In this document: positions 46,693 through 56,258 of the stretch, in pieces | Layout: every line of letters starts with the position of its first letter | How positions within the stretch are numbered: position 1 is the first letter of the stretch | NCBI GenBank assembly: GCA_044220535.1 | Contig: JBGAQU010000003.1 | Span: 3,432-67,431 of the forward strand | DNA from: JBDHTS01 sp044220535 | GTDB lineage: Bacteria; Pseudomonadota; Alphaproteobacteria; Micavibrionales; Micavibrionaceae | Length of the DNA: 64,000 nt | Direction: 5' to 3' | Program-made: the position numbers and the translations under genes | The notes under the pieces: generated by a model | The model's database searches: none | Told to the model about the DNA's origin: nothing | Seen by the model: only the letters and a program-made list of their open reading frames with translations

Positions 46693-47379
46693 ATGTCCGT
46701 ACCCGCCCGCCAGTTGCCGCTCGATCTCGGGCACCGTTCCGCTTCAGGGCGGGAGGATTTTCTGCTCGCCCCGTGCAACAGCGATGCCGTCGCCTGGATC
46801 GATCTGTGGCCCGAATGGCCCGCCCCCGCGCTGATCCTCCACGGCCCTGAATCCTGCGGCAAATCGCACCTTGCCGCCGTATGGTCGGACCGCGCGCAGG
46901 CATTGCGCCTCGATCCCGCGCGCCTCGCCTTATCCGATCCCCGCGATGTCTGGAAAGACCGCACAGCCTGCGTGCTGGACGGCGCGGATTTCTGCATCGG
47001 CGACCGCGCCGCTGAAACCACGCTGTTCCACATGTACAACATGGCGAAGGAAGACGGGCGCACGCTGCTGATCACCCTCCGCACCGCGCCGATCCGCCAG
47101 GCTTTCACCCTGCCCGATCTCGCCTCCCGCCTGCGCGCCGCCCCCGCCGCGATGATCCAGGCGCCGGACGAAACCCTGCTGGCCGCTTTGCTGGTGAAAC
47201 TGTTTTCAGACCGTCAATTGCAGGTAAATGAAGACGTCATCCAGTATATCCTCCCCCGCATGGAACGCTCCTTCTCAGCCGCCCGTGATATCGTCCAGCG
47301 CGCCGATTCCGAAGCCCTCGCCAAGAAGAGAAATATTTCCGTGCCTTTGATTAGAGAAATATTACCCACACACAATTAA
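46693..47379 (+). CDS. hdaA: HdaA, DnaA-related regulator of replication initiation
   Basis: 228 residues. The N-terminal clamp-binding motif RQLPLDLGHR is followed by REDFLLAPCN and a degenerate AAA+ core: Walker A-like HGPESCGKSHLAAVW, Walker B-like VLDGADF and a C-terminal sensor 2 region RSFSAARDIVQR. HdaA acts with the DNA sliding clamp to convert DnaA-ATP to DnaA-ADP. Position after the AI-2E permease is the usual alphaproteobacterial one. A long REP-type element begins 3 bp after its stop. Confidence 0.88.
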   Translation: MSVPARQLPLDLGHRSASGREDFLLAPCNSDAVAWIDLWPEWPAPALILHGPESCGKSHLAAVWSDRAQALRLDPARLALSDPRDVWKDRTACVLDGADFCIGDRAAETTLFHMYNMAKEDGRTLLITLRTAPIRQAFTLPDLASRLRAAPAAMIQAPDETLLAALLVKLFSDRQLQVNEDVIQYILPRMERSFSAARDIVQRADSEALAKKRNISVPLIREILPTHN

Positions 47380-47382
47380 ACC

Positions 47383-47525
47383 GTCATCCCGGCGAAGGCC
47401 GGGACCCATGCGGTAGCGAGGCCAGAAACAAAAGGCGACAACCGCCATAGAGAGCGCTCTATGATCGTTATCAGCCGTTTGTGATGTGGAAAGATTGTAT
47501 GGGTCCTGGCCTTCGCCGGGATGAC
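47383..47525. repeat. Long REP/BIME-like element with conserved interior
   Basis: 143 bp with GTCATCCCGGCGAAGGCCGG ends and an interior related, in reverse orientation, to that of 29028-29169 (GGCGACAACCGCCATAGAG pairs with the CTATGAC...TCGCC stretch there). Immediately 3' of hdaA. Confidence 0.8.
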
Positions 47526-47536
47526 AGGTAAAAAAA

Positions 47537-48031
47537 TCAGGCAGCGAACACATCCACCGCGTTGCTGATGTCTTTTTTCAGCAAGGCCCAGTCATCCACC
47601 GGGCATTCCATCGCCACGATCATCGCGGGTGAAAACCCGGCGCGCAGCGCCTCCAGCGCTTCCGGGCTTCCGGATCCCGCCAGAACCATGCCGACCATGG
47701 ATATGCCCGGGTTATGCCCGACCACAACCACGGATTGGATGTCATTGTCGGTCTTTTTCAGCACGTCGAAAATCTGCTCCGCCGTCGCGTTATAGAGCGC
47801 CCGCACGCGCACGGGCCGGATCTCCGCCATGGCGTTCTTCACCGCCAGCATCGTTTCTTCCGTCCGCCGCGCAGGGGAATACAACCCGGCCTGCGGCGCG
47901 TTTTCACGGCCTTTGAGCCACTCCGCCGCACGCCTGACCTGATCTTGCCCGGTTTCCGTCAATGGCCGACCGCTGTCATGCCCTGAAGAGGGTGCAGCAT
48001 CGCCATGGCGCATGAGATAGACATACTTCAT
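47537..48031 (-). CDS. sixA: SixA-type histidine phosphatase
   Basis: 164 residues, histidine phosphatase superfamily. The catalytic RHG is in VYLMRHGDAAPSSG, followed by GRPLTETGQDQVR, the arginine of YSPARRTEET and the second histidine in VVVVGHNPGIS. SixA dephosphorylates the Hpt domain of hybrid kinases in E. coli; the hybrid kinase at 39567 carries such an Hpt, but a link is only suggestion. Symbol given by family length and motif order. Confidence 0.8.
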   Translation of the reverse strand: MKYVYLMRHGDAAPSSGHDSGRPLTETGQDQVRRAAEWLKGRENAPQAGLYSPARRTEETMLAVKNAMAEIRPVRVRALYNATAEQIFDVLKKTDNDIQSVVVVGHNPGISMVGMVLAGSGSPEALEALRAGFSPAMIVAMECPVDDWALLKKDISNAVDVFAA

Positions 48032-48118
48032 GGTTGTTATGATGACCTCTGTCTTTTAAATTCGCAAGAGGGTATTGAAAACATAGGTACTCCAGAACCC
48101 GCCCATGCGGCGTCTGTT

Positions 48119-49639
48119 TTAGGGAGATGACGGGTTCGCAGGCATGGCTGAAGAGACTGAAGCCTTGGTGCGCATCCTTGCTCCCCTTTCAGTTTCATCG
48201 ACCAGCGCCTTTAACCAGCGCGCATTGGTATTGACTTGATTGACGCGACGCCCTTCCAGAGCCAGGGCAAGGCGTTCGTCGAACGGCATGGTGCGCGCCA
48301 GCATCATGCCTCTGGCCATATCTTCAACAGTGGGCTTCACGATAACGGCAGCGTTGCGGAACGGGACGGCAGCGCCGATGGTGTCCGACATTAGTGCTAC
48401 GCCCGGATTTTTCATGTTCATAGAGCCGAACATCTCCGCCGGACCCAGATGCTGGCCGTCTATATCTGAAAGGAAGACACCCACGCGTGCTTGGCGATAC
48501 AGCCCCGCGACAACATAAGGGGGAACGGCAATCGCTCTGTTCGTATCCGGATTATGCGGCGTAAATACCACATTTCCGAACTCTCTGCGCAGTTGACGGT
48601 AACGGCTCGTATACGCGCTTTGCTCTTGTTTATAACCCGATACCGCTTCCCGGCTTGCCGGCGTGGCCTGTATCAAATGGATATCATCCGGATCCGCACC
48701 AAGCGTGGTGATGCAATGACGCAATGCATCGAGCCTGCGCGGCAGGGCTTTGGTGTAATCCAGCCTGTCAAAGCCAACCATATCGACTTTTGTATTGGTC
48801 CGCCCTTTTGTCGCATCTTTAATAAACTGGCCGAGTCTGGGATCGCTCACGGACGCATCCGATAACTCTCTCATATGATCCGCGTCACATGTCGCCGGAC
48901 AGACACCGACATAGGCGCGTTCACCAAAACGGTTGGTCAGGAAACCGGTTTCATAAGGGTTCAGATTCAAAGGGGGCTGATCGGTCGCCAGCACGCTTTG
49001 AAAATTCAGGATGTCGCGCGGCGCCTGCAATGCGATAAAATCATATGCGAACATCGACCGTTCCGTTGCGCGGCGCAGAAAAGGCGCGGCTTCAGCCATG
49101 GCCGGATGTTCAAGAAGGTTCTGATCGTAATAAGGAATATGAAACATCATTCCATTCGGATTGAACACGCCCAGTTTCAGAAGTTCCTCGCCGAACTCAT
49201 CCAGTTGATAATCGTGCGTGTTCAATATCCAGTCTGGCTGGACCACGGCTTTTGTTGCGCGCGCATAAATGACATTGGCTAAATTATAATCATCCATATA
49301 AGATTGATCGAATTGAACAAGGTCCGGGCGAAAATGCGACGCGGGCCATTTTACACCGTTGGATGCGCGCTCATAATGACCGCGCTGCGCTTCTTCCGGC
49401 AGATCCAGAAACATAAAGGTCATCGAACGGCCTTTGACCGTGCGATCGACAATGCTCATATGGTTTTCAGGATGTTCGAAATCATACCGGTTGTCCGGGA
49501 TGGTCTGCCCGCTCCAGCCCATGCGCATGGGCTGATCTATACCGGCGCACGTCGCTAAAGTATTGTCCAGACCGCCCGCTGTCGCGCCTGGCGCATCCGG
49601 ATCGTTCAGACGGTTGGCAATACTCAGCAGTTTTGTCAT
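48119..49639 (-). CDS. Divergent GT20 glycosyltransferase (trehalose-phosphate synthase-like)
   Basis: 506 residues with the OtsA skeleton: SIANRLNDP and TAGGL at the N-terminus, MGWSGQ, LNTHDYQLDEF, MMFHIPYYDQ, FDRLDYTKALPRRLDALRHC (Arg and Lys of the nucleotide-sugar site kept) and a late GMMLARTMPFDERLALA. In place of the highly conserved LRDGMNLVAKE segment it has LSDIDGQHLGPAEMF, and the usual WPxFHY-like segment is altered. Ordinary trehalose-6-phosphate formation is thus uncertain; a related sugar acceptor is possible. No trehalose phosphatase gene is adjacent. Confidence 0.7.
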   Translation of the reverse strand: MTKLLSIANRLNDPDAPGATAGGLDNTLATCAGIDQPMRMGWSGQTIPDNRYDFEHPENHMSIVDRTVKGRSMTFMFLDLPEEAQRGHYERASNGVKWPASHFRPDLVQFDQSYMDDYNLANVIYARATKAVVQPDWILNTHDYQLDEFGEELLKLGVFNPNGMMFHIPYYDQNLLEHPAMAEAAPFLRRATERSMFAYDFIALQAPRDILNFQSVLATDQPPLNLNPYETGFLTNRFGERAYVGVCPATCDADHMRELSDASVSDPRLGQFIKDATKGRTNTKVDMVGFDRLDYTKALPRRLDALRHCITTLGADPDDIHLIQATPASREAVSGYKQEQSAYTSRYRQLRREFGNVVFTPHNPDTNRAIAVPPYVVAGLYRQARVGVFLSDIDGQHLGPAEMFGSMNMKNPGVALMSDTIGAAVPFRNAAVIVKPTVEDMARGMMLARTMPFDERLALALEGRRVNQVNTNARWLKALVDETERGARMRTKASVSSAMPANPSSP

Positions 49640-49724
49640 TATACACTCACTCTACCGGGGTTTCGCGCGATCATAATCGAAAACGATCCGGTTTTGCAAA
49701 CTTTACATATGTCACAGCGCAGCA

Positions 49725-50873
49725 TTAAACCGCCTGCCGCACCACCTGCCCATTTTTGAGGCTGAGCGCCAGTTTTCCGGCTTTCATGTCCAGGGCGGCC
49801 TTGCCGAAAACCTCATATTTCCAACCCTGTAAAACTGCCAAATCGGCCTTGTCGCCCCGGGCCAGGGCCTCCAGCTCCTCTGACGAGGCAATCAGCCGCC
49901 CGGCCACACCCTGTTCCGCACTGATAATCCGCAGCAGCATTTTCAGCATTTCCAGCATCGGCTGCAGATCCGGCGGAAAACGTTCGCGCATGATGGAGGC
50001 CGGGCCCTGCCCCTTCGGCACGGCAAGCCCGGCCTGCACCGCGTCCAGCAGCGCCTGGCCGTGCCGGCTTTTCAGGATGTCGTCGCCTAGGTTGCGGATG
50101 CGTTTCAGATCATCCATCGATTTCGGCGGATGCACAGCGATATCGGCCAGCACTTCGTCCTTCAGCACCCGGCTGCGCGGGATGTTGCGACGCTGCGCCT
50201 CCATCTCCCGCCACGCGGCGATATGCTTCAGAACGGACAGCACCTGCGCCTTGTCGGTCTTGATCTTGATGCGTTCCCAAGCCTCATCCGGCGGATTGCG
50301 ATAGGTTTCGGGCGCTTCCAGAATGGCCATTTCCGACCGCCCCCAGTCGCTGCGGCCCGTCTGTTTCATTTTCTCAGACAGCTTCGCATAGACGATGCGC
50401 AGATACCGCACATCGTCCAGCGCATAGGATAATTGCTTGTCCGACAAGGGCCGCCTGGCCCAGTCCGTGAACTGCGCACCCTTGTCCAGCCGTTCCCCGC
50501 ACAGATCGGCGACGAGAGTCAGATACCCGACCTGGTCGCCAAAACCGCAGACCATCGCCGCCACCTGCGTATCAAAAATCGGCGCGGGCACGCTCGCCGT
50601 CATATTGTAGAAAATCTCCAGGTCTTGCCTTGCAGCATGGAACACCTTCACCACGTTCGGATTGGCCATCAGATCCAGCAGCGGCTGCAGATCCAGCCCG
50701 GCCAGCGGGTCTACCGCCACCGGCTCGATCTCCGGCCCGGACAGCTGCACCAGGCACAGCTGCGGGTAATAGGTGCGGTCGCGCAGGAATTCCGTATCCG
50801 CCGCCACATAAGGCTGCGTCGCAAGGCGTGCGCAAAGGTCGTTCAGGGCAGTCTGGTCTGTAATCACTGTCAT
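49725..50873 (-). CDS. rnd: Ribonuclease D
   Basis: 382 residues. DEDD exonuclease motifs: Exo I VAADTEFLRDRTYYP, Exo II VFHAARQDLEIFY, Exo III LSYALDDVRYL with Tyr, then two HRDC-type helical domains (first HRDC with RRNIPRSRVLKDEVLADIA). It trims tRNA 3' ends. I chose the ATG MTVITDQ over an upstream TTG because it is the conserved family start. Confidence 0.93.
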   Translation of the reverse strand: MTVITDQTALNDLCARLATQPYVAADTEFLRDRTYYPQLCLVQLSGPEIEPVAVDPLAGLDLQPLLDLMANPNVVKVFHAARQDLEIFYNMTASVPAPIFDTQVAAMVCGFGDQVGYLTLVADLCGERLDKGAQFTDWARRPLSDKQLSYALDDVRYLRIVYAKLSEKMKQTGRSDWGRSEMAILEAPETYRNPPDEAWERIKIKTDKAQVLSVLKHIAAWREMEAQRRNIPRSRVLKDEVLADIAVHPPKSMDDLKRIRNLGDDILKSRHGQALLDAVQAGLAVPKGQGPASIMRERFPPDLQPMLEMLKMLLRIISAEQGVAGRLIASSEELEALARGDKADLAVLQGWKYEVFGKAALDMKAGKLALSLKNGQVVRQAV

Positions 50874-50941
50874 GCGGAATGGTTTACGCCTCCCCAGGCC
50901 ATCCGCCAAGCTTTTATTGGAGACTAAGGCCCTCCCCCATC

Positions 50942-50967
50942 GTCATCCCGGCGAAGGCCGGGATGAC
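50942..50967. repeat. Minimal REP unit
   Basis: A 26-bp palindrome, GTCATCCCGGCGAAGGCCGG followed by GATGAC, without a partner; the shortest copy of the family in the window. Upstream of rnd. Confidence 0.85.
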
Positions 50968-51062
50968 AGCGTTGTATTTTTGAGTCTTAAAGAAGAGTAC
51001 CTAATATAAGGAACCTGCCCCGGCCTTCATACGTAAGTCCCTGTAATCAGGGGGGAGACGCA

Positions 51063-51224
51063 ATGACCGTATTTCAGACCGACCACCAGACATCCACATG
51101 CTACGATCATAACCGCGCTATGTTTTCCGGACGCAAGGAAGAACGGTTATTGAAGCCCTTGACACCTGTCCTGCGGATTGATCCCGCCCAGGCCCGGTAT
51201 TTAAGACCCTCACTTTGCCGTTAA
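51063..51224 (+). CDS. Small unknown protein
   Basis: A 53-residue frame starting MTVFQTDHQTSTCYDHNR behind a GGGGGGAGACGCA ribosome binding site. No family recognised. It is the only coding candidate in the 380-bp gap between rnd and the exported protein gene. Confidence 0.4.
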   Translation: MTVFQTDHQTSTCYDHNRAMFSGRKEERLLKPLTPVLRIDPAQARYLRPSLCR

Positions 51225-51292
51225 AATTTTAAGGCTTAACGCTTTATTAATCTAAAACGCCTATAGTGACCGTAAACTATATGTAAACAGTC

Positions 51293-52984
51293 ATGCGCAC
51301 ATTACCGGTCACGGCTTACACGATAGGCGCTTTATTCAATGCAGCGGTCGCCGCCGAACCGCCGCCGGAATTCGTGCCGCTGCATCAGCGCGGCGTCATA
51401 CCGGTAACGTCGGATTCAAACCTGGTCAGTATGAACCATATCATCGAAACAGGGTCTGCGCCGTTCAGCGTAAGCCAGGTTCCGCAACAAAATTACAGTA
51501 TCGATCTTTCACGCGATGATGCGCTGACCCGATCGATGACGGAAATACGGCAACGCGCGGCAGGCGTTCTACATAGCAATCCCGTTATAAACTTTCTGAT
51601 GTCCCGGGACGACTGGACCCGAAACGAACGAGCGTCCTATGAAAAAATTATTTCCAATATCGTTGCTGAAGAAGTCGACAAAGTGCCCGGCCTTGATCAA
51701 TACCGCACACCGGATTTTGAATTCATGACAGATCCTGTAACGCGGGACGTCACAGTTTTGAACGATCTTTCTGATGATATCGAACATCATACATCAAACA
51801 TGCGATTTGATTGCGGCGTTGAAAGCATAATCAAAGGCGTTATCACACAACAAATAGAAAATGAAATGCTGCCCGCTGTTGCGAAGAACGGCGGGTATAA
51901 GGCCGCCATGCCTTATTTCCTGGCCACGAATTGGAATCATGCCTTTCTCTTTACCCCCGCAGGCAATATTATCGAAGCCACATCTGATCCATCCGAGGCA
52001 GCTAACCGGTCTTACGTTACAAGCAATGGCAATACGCTTGAGCAGTTTGTCAAAGGCCGTTTCACGTTTGATGGTAATTTTGCTTATGCTTCCGTCCAGC
52101 ATGCGGATCAAGAAACCATCAGAGATGAAAAATACGATCACACGCTGGAAGCACTAGGCCAGGTGGAATCCGGGCAAACCATTTTCAATCACGACCAGCT
52201 GCGCGATATGGCGAACCAGGCCGGCGGCCGCATGTTCGATACGGGCGGATACGGCTTTGTCATGATAGAAAAGCCCTACGGGAACGACCGTTATTCATTG
52301 GGTGTTTTTCAAAAACAGAATATCGGCTCGCCCGCCGAAGGCTACGTGGCCATTTCTCCGCTCTATCGAGATGCGGATGCCGCCAAAGCCCAGGATAAAA
52401 AATTTTTCCCCTACACGGACGATATCACACATAAAAACTATTCCTTTTCACTGGCTTCCCCTGAAGAGGGCGGTGCGCTTGTTTTCAGGGCGCAGGATGA
52501 AAGAAGCGACGACATAGATATCCTCACTTCTCCACCGCGCGGCCAGGATCTGCTTCAGGCCGATACCATAGCCGGCTGGTCGTCGCTGCCCGGCGCCCGG
52601 GTCCTTGATGCCAGGGATAAAGGCTTTATGTTCACCGTCTCGCACGATGCGGACAATAATGCCTATCTGGCCGTGTATCAGGAAAAAAACAAGGGAACGC
52701 CGGAACAGGGCTACGTGCGGGTGGCGGGCGAAATGCATCCCGATGAGGGGTTCAGCACCAACCTCATCTACGAGGATGAATTGACAAAACAAAGCTACAT
52801 GTTCATGAACGGGCTCAAAGAGGGTCTGCAATCGCTGCGTATGCTACAGCAAGATGCCCATGGTGAATTCCAGCTGGTCGAAAAAGCGGATTATACGCGG
52901 ACGAATGCCCCGGCCGATTCTACATTATCCCCGGAACCCAGCGTAATCCCCGCCGCACCGCGCGCGCCACAGGCGGCGCCGTAA
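51293..52984 (+). CDS. Unknown exported protein with possible Cys-His-Glu hydrolase site
   Basis: 563 residues. The first 20 residues could be a weak signal peptide (AYTIGALFNAAVAAEP). Residues 174 (C in MRFDCGVES), 216 (H in NWNHAFLF) and 228 (E in GNIIEATSDP) have the spacing and context of a transglutaminase or papain-like triad. The C-terminal half has two similar units, DRYSLGVFQKQNIGSPAEGY near 340 and NAYLAVYQEKNKGTPEQGY near 460. No family I can name. Isolated gene with its own upstream region of 68 bp after the small ORF. Confidence 0.6.
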   Translation: MRTLPVTAYTIGALFNAAVAAEPPPEFVPLHQRGVIPVTSDSNLVSMNHIIETGSAPFSVSQVPQQNYSIDLSRDDALTRSMTEIRQRAAGVLHSNPVINFLMSRDDWTRNERASYEKIISNIVAEEVDKVPGLDQYRTPDFEFMTDPVTRDVTVLNDLSDDIEHHTSNMRFDCGVESIIKGVITQQIENEMLPAVAKNGGYKAAMPYFLATNWNHAFLFTPAGNIIEATSDPSEAANRSYVTSNGNTLEQFVKGRFTFDGNFAYASVQHADQETIRDEKYDHTLEALGQVESGQTIFNHDQLRDMANQAGGRMFDTGGYGFVMIEKPYGNDRYSLGVFQKQNIGSPAEGYVAISPLYRDADAAKAQDKKFFPYTDDITHKNYSFSLASPEEGGALVFRAQDERSDDIDILTSPPRGQDLLQADTIAGWSSLPGARVLDARDKGFMFTVSHDADNNAYLAVYQEKNKGTPEQGYVRVAGEMHPDEGFSTNLIYEDELTKQSYMFMNGLKEGLQSLRMLQQDAHGEFQLVEKADYTRTNAPADSTLSPEPSVIPAAPRAPQAAP

Positions 52985-53137
52985 CAGTACACTCCAATCA
53001 TTACGTTAATTTTTCAATGACATAACGTTACAACAGCCAAAGGCCAACAAAAAACGCCCGGCGGCCCCGAATACTTGACTTGGCACGGCTTTCTGCCGTT
53101 TTATGATCCGACCATTTTTATGAACAGGATCGCCCCC

Positions 53138-54961
53138 ATGCACGCCTACCGCACCCATAGCTGCGCCGCCCTCCGCAAGTCCGACGAGGGCAAGACCGTC
53201 AAACTGTCCGGCTGGGTCCACCGGAAGCGAGACCATGGCGGGGTGCTGTTTATCGATTTGCGCGATACGCACGGCCTGACGCAATGCGTGGTGGACCAGG
53301 ACTCTCCCATGCTGGCGGAGATCGAAAAGTGGCGGCCTGAATCCGTCATCACCATCGAAGGCCGCGTCAAACCGCGCCACGCGGGCACCGAAAACGCGAA
53401 GATGGCGACCGGCGATATCGAGGTTTATATCGACAAGGCCGTCCTGCAATCCTCCGCCGACGTGCTGCCCCTGCAAGTCGCCGAACCCGACGGCGCGGGG
53501 GAGGATGTCCGCCTGAAATACCGTTTCCTCGACCTGCGCCGCGACGGCATGCATTCCCGCGTGCGTTTGCGCAACAACGTCATCGCCTCCATGCGCCGCC
53601 GCATGTGGGACCAGGGCTTCCAGGAATTCAACACGCCGATCATGACGGCGAGCAGCCCCGAAGGCGCGCGCGACTACCTCGTCCCCAGCCGCCTCCACCC
53701 CGGCAAATTCTACGCCCTGCCCCAGGCGCCGCAGCAGTTCAAGCAATTGCTGATGGTCGCGGGTTTCGACCGCTACTTCCAGATCGCGCCCTGCTTCCGC
53801 GATGAAGACGGCCGCGCCGACCGCCTGGCCGAATTCTATCAGCTGGATGTGGAGATGAGCTTCGTCACGCAGGAGGAAGTCTTCGCCACCATGTCCCCCG
53901 TTGTCGGCGGCATTTTCGAGGAATTCGCGAACTGGACCGGCACCGACCACAAAGTCGTGTGGATGCCGAATATGAGCTGGCACGATGCCATGCTGAAATA
54001 CGGCAGCGACAAGCCGGATTTGCGCAACCCGCTCGTCATCTGCGACGTGACGGACATCTTCAAGCGCGACGACGTCACCTTCAACGCCTTCAAGGGCGCG
54101 ATCGAGAAGGGCGCGGTCGTCCGCGCCATCCGCGCGCCAAAGGTCAGCGCCCTGCCCCGCAGCTTCTTCGACAAACTCAACGACTGGGCGCGCGGCGAAG
54201 GCGCGCCGGGCCTCGGCTATATATTGTTCGACGGCGCCGAAGGCAAAGGCCCCATCGCGAAATTCCTGGCGCCCGAAGCGCAAACGCAACTCCGCGCCGC
54301 CGCAAAACTGGAAGACGGCGACGCCATCTTCTTCGTCTGCGACAAGGAAGAGAAAGCCGCGAAAATGGCGGGCCGCGCGCGCGACCGCATCTGCGACGAC
54401 ATGGACGCGTCCGGCATCGCCACCCGCGAAAAAGGCGTCTACAAATTCTGCTGGGTCGTCGATTTTCCGATGTATGAGATGGATGAGAAAACCGGCAAGG
54501 TCGATTTCTCCCACAACCCGTTCTCCATGCCGCAGGGCGGGCTGGACGCGCTGAACGGGCCGGACCCGCTCGCCATCCGCGCCATGCAGTATGACTGCGT
54601 CTGCAACGGCTACGAACTCTGCTCCGGCGGCATCAGGAATCACAAGGCGGAGATCATGGAACGCGCCTTCGCCCTCGCCGGATACGACAAGGCGGTCTTA
54701 GAGAAAAAATTCGGCGGCATGCTGAACGCCTTCCGCTTCGGCGCCCCGCCCCACGGCGGCTGCGCCTTCGGCATCGACCGCATCGTCATGCTGCTGGCCA
54801 ACGAACCCAACCTCCGCGAAGTCTACGCCTTCGTCATGAACGGCGCCTATGAAGATTTGATGATGGGCGCGCCCAGCGAGCCGAGTGAAGCGCAGCTGAA
54901 GGATCTGCATTTGAAGGTGGTGATGCCGGTGAAGGCAATGGATGAGAAGAAGCGGGCTTAG
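53138..54961 (+). CDS. aspS: Aspartyl-tRNA synthetase
   Basis: 607 residues starting [19 protein letters not shown], the usual alphaproteobacterial start (frames beginning earlier include non-conserved codons). OB-fold anticodon-binding domain ([19 protein letters not shown]), class II motif 1 to motif 3 ([33 protein letters not shown]) and the GAD insertion are present. Many members of this alphaproteobacterial type also charge tRNA-Asn for later amidation. Adjacent to an AT-rich accessory stretch that begins 3 bp after its stop. Confidence 0.95.
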   Translation: MHAYRTHSCAALRKSDEGKTVKLSGWVHRKRDHGGVLFIDLRDTHGLTQCVVDQDSPMLAEIEKWRPESVITIEGRVKPRHAGTENAKMATGDIEVYIDKAVLQSSADVLPLQVAEPDGAGEDVRLKYRFLDLRRDGMHSRVRLRNNVIASMRRRMWDQGFQEFNTPIMTASSPEGARDYLVPSRLHPGKFYALPQAPQQFKQLLMVAGFDRYFQIAPCFRDEDGRADRLAEFYQLDVEMSFVTQEEVFATMSPVVGGIFEEFANWTGTDHKVVWMPNMSWHDAMLKYGSDKPDLRNPLVICDVTDIFKRDDVTFNAFKGAIEKGAVVRAIRAPKVSALPRSFFDKLNDWARGEGAPGLGYILFDGAEGKGPIAKFLAPEAQTQLRAAAKLEDGDAIFFVCDKEEKAAKMAGRARDRICDDMDASGIATREKGVYKFCWVVDFPMYEMDEKTGKVDFSHNPFSMPQGGLDALNGPDPLAIRAMQYDCVCNGYELCSGGIRNHKAEIMERAFALAGYDKAVLEKKFGGMLNAFRFGAPPHGGCAFGIDRIVMLLANEPNLREVYAFVMNGAYEDLMMGAPSEPSEAQLKDLHLKVVMPVKAMDEKKRA

Positions 54962-54963
54962 TG

Positions 54964-55380
54964 ATGATAAATACCAAATTAAAAACTTTAAATATAAGAC
55001 TTGGCGGTTGGCATAGACTTTTTATCTTGACGACTTCTTTATATGTTATTTTTATTTCATTCTTTGCATTTCCAATTCTTTTTGAAAACCCATATGTCAA
55101 TTATAATGATATAAAACCTTATTTGAAGCCATGGATGAAATATCAAATAGATGATGCAGGAATTTATATCAGTAATAAAGTCAACGAAACACAGCAGATC
55201 GTAGAATTACCTGATAACCAAAAAATACTTTTTAAATCAGGCATAACTGATGAACAAATGGAAGAAACCGCAAAAAATTGTTATTCAGCATATAAAAATG
55301 TTGTATCTAAAAAAGAGCCGTTAATTCGTTCAGTGTTCTTGCGTTTTACATTTTTCCACCAACATTCATATATTTACTAG
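54964..55380 (+). CDS. Unknown AT-rich membrane-anchored protein
   Basis: 138 residues with one clear N-terminal membrane helix (LFILTTSLYVIFISFFAF) and a lysine/asparagine-rich extracytoplasmic part. No family recognised. Base composition is far lower in GC than aspS beside it. The stop TAG lies at the insertion point of IS copy 1; removing the IS and one TA leaves the same stop, so the gene is intact. Before the insertion only about 20 bp separated it from the next small gene. Confidence 0.55.
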   Translation: MINTKLKTLNIRLGGWHRLFILTTSLYVIFISFFAFPILFENPYVNYNDIKPYLKPWMKYQIDDAGIYISNKVNETQQIVELPDNQKILFKSGITDEQMEETAKNCYSAYKNVVSKKEPLIRSVFLRFTFFHQHSYIY

Positions 55381-55392
55381 GATCCAGACTCA

Positions 55393-55761
55393 TTAAATCC
55401 ACCATATCACAGTAGCAGCGAGACAGATGGCGGACAGGAAGTTTTTGACGTTCCTGTCGAAGCGCGTTGCGATTCGGCGGAAGTCCTTGAGGCGGCAGAA
55501 CATGCGTTCGATGATGTTGCGCTGCCTGTAGATGGCTTTGTCGTATGCGTAAGGTGTCCTGCGGTTGGAGCGGGATGGGATGACGGCTTGCGTGCCGCGT
55601 CGCTCCAGCCACTCCCTTAAATCCCTGCTGTCATAGCCTTTGTCTGCAAGCAGTTCCGCGGATGGCGGCATGGCCTCGAGACAAGGCCTGGCAACCTTGC
55701 AGTCATGGACGTTGCCGGGCGTGAGCAGAATAACACATGGCCTGCCTTTGCCATCCGTCAC
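55393..55761 (-). CDS. IS5/IS427 transposase, second frame (orfB)
   Basis: The C-terminal transposase part, with the second catalytic Asp in LLADKGYDSRDL and the third acidic residue in the YRQRNIIERMFCRLK signature (Y-R-E-K). It continues upstream as GGPNTKIHAVTDGKGRP in this frame. Produced as a fusion with the first frame by -1 slippage at 55818-55828. Confidence 0.85.
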   Translation of the reverse strand: MTDGKGRPCVILLTPGNVHDCKVARPCLEAMPPSAELLADKGYDSRDLREWLERRGTQAVIPSRSNRRTPYAYDKAIYRQRNIIERMFCRLKDFRRIATRFDRNVKNFLSAICLAATVIWWI

Positions 55762-56147
55762 CGCGTGGATTTTTGTGTTTGGCCCACCTTTGCTGCGACC
55801 AATAGCACTGGCCAGGGCCCCCCTTTTTCGCCGCGCGCGCAGCGATGGACCTTGATGCTTGAACTGTCGATCATCAGCCGGTCAGGCGCCCCTTCCGCCC
55901 CCGCCAGGGCAGCGAAAATATCCGCCCATATCCCGCGCTCGGACCAGCGCACGAAACGGTTATACAGCGTCTTCTTCGGGCCGTAATCCTTTGGCGCATC
56001 GCCCCACCGCCCGCCTGATTTAAGTACATGCACGATCCCGCTCAACACACGCCGGTCGTCCACGCGTTTCATGCCGCGTGTATTCGTCGGCAAAAGCGGC
56101 GCAATCCTTGACCATTGCGCATCCGTAAACCAGAATAAATCAGACAT
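55758..56147 (-). CDS. IS5/IS427 transposase, first frame (orfA)
   Basis: 129 residues with the DUF4096-type N-terminus (LFWFTDAQWSRIAPLLP) and the first catalytic Asp in LMIDSSSIKVHR. AAGGAGG precedes the ATG. At AAAAAGGGGGG (55818-55828, minus strand) a -1 shift leads into the second frame; without slippage this truncated product ends QKSTR. Confidence 0.88.
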   Translation of the reverse strand: MSDLFWFTDAQWSRIAPLLPTNTRGMKRVDDRRVLSGIVHVLKSGGRWGDAPKDYGPKKTLYNRFVRWSERGIWADIFAALAGAEGAPDRLMIDSSSIKVHRCARGEKGGPWPVLLVAAKVGQTQKSTR

Positions 56148-56258
56148 ATATCAATCCTCCTTAAGGAGATTGAATCATGCCGGGCGGAAAATGGGAATCG
56201 GAATTAGCAGATCGCGTTAATGGGTCCGGACCCTAGAGATCAAAAAGATCCCAAAAGC

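Larger units (their letters stand above)
55380..56233 (-). mobile_element. IS5 family insertion sequence, IS427-type (copy 1, complete)
   Basis: 854 bp bounded by imperfect inverted repeats GGATCCAGACTCATTAA and GGGTCCGGACCCATTAA (14 of 17 matching) and flanked by a 2-bp TA duplication. It holds a two-frame transposase with an A5G6 slippage site. A truncated second copy lies at 57935-58072 in the same orientation. Confidence 0.92.

Noticed and set aside
53006..54643. 545-codon minus-strand frame opposite aspS
   Set aside because: Antisense shadow of the high-GC aspS gene; composition typical of such frames, no family.
55380..56233. The IS as the REP-mobilising transposase
   Set aside because: Its transposase is a DDE IS5 type with unrelated ends, not a REP-associated tyrosine transposase.
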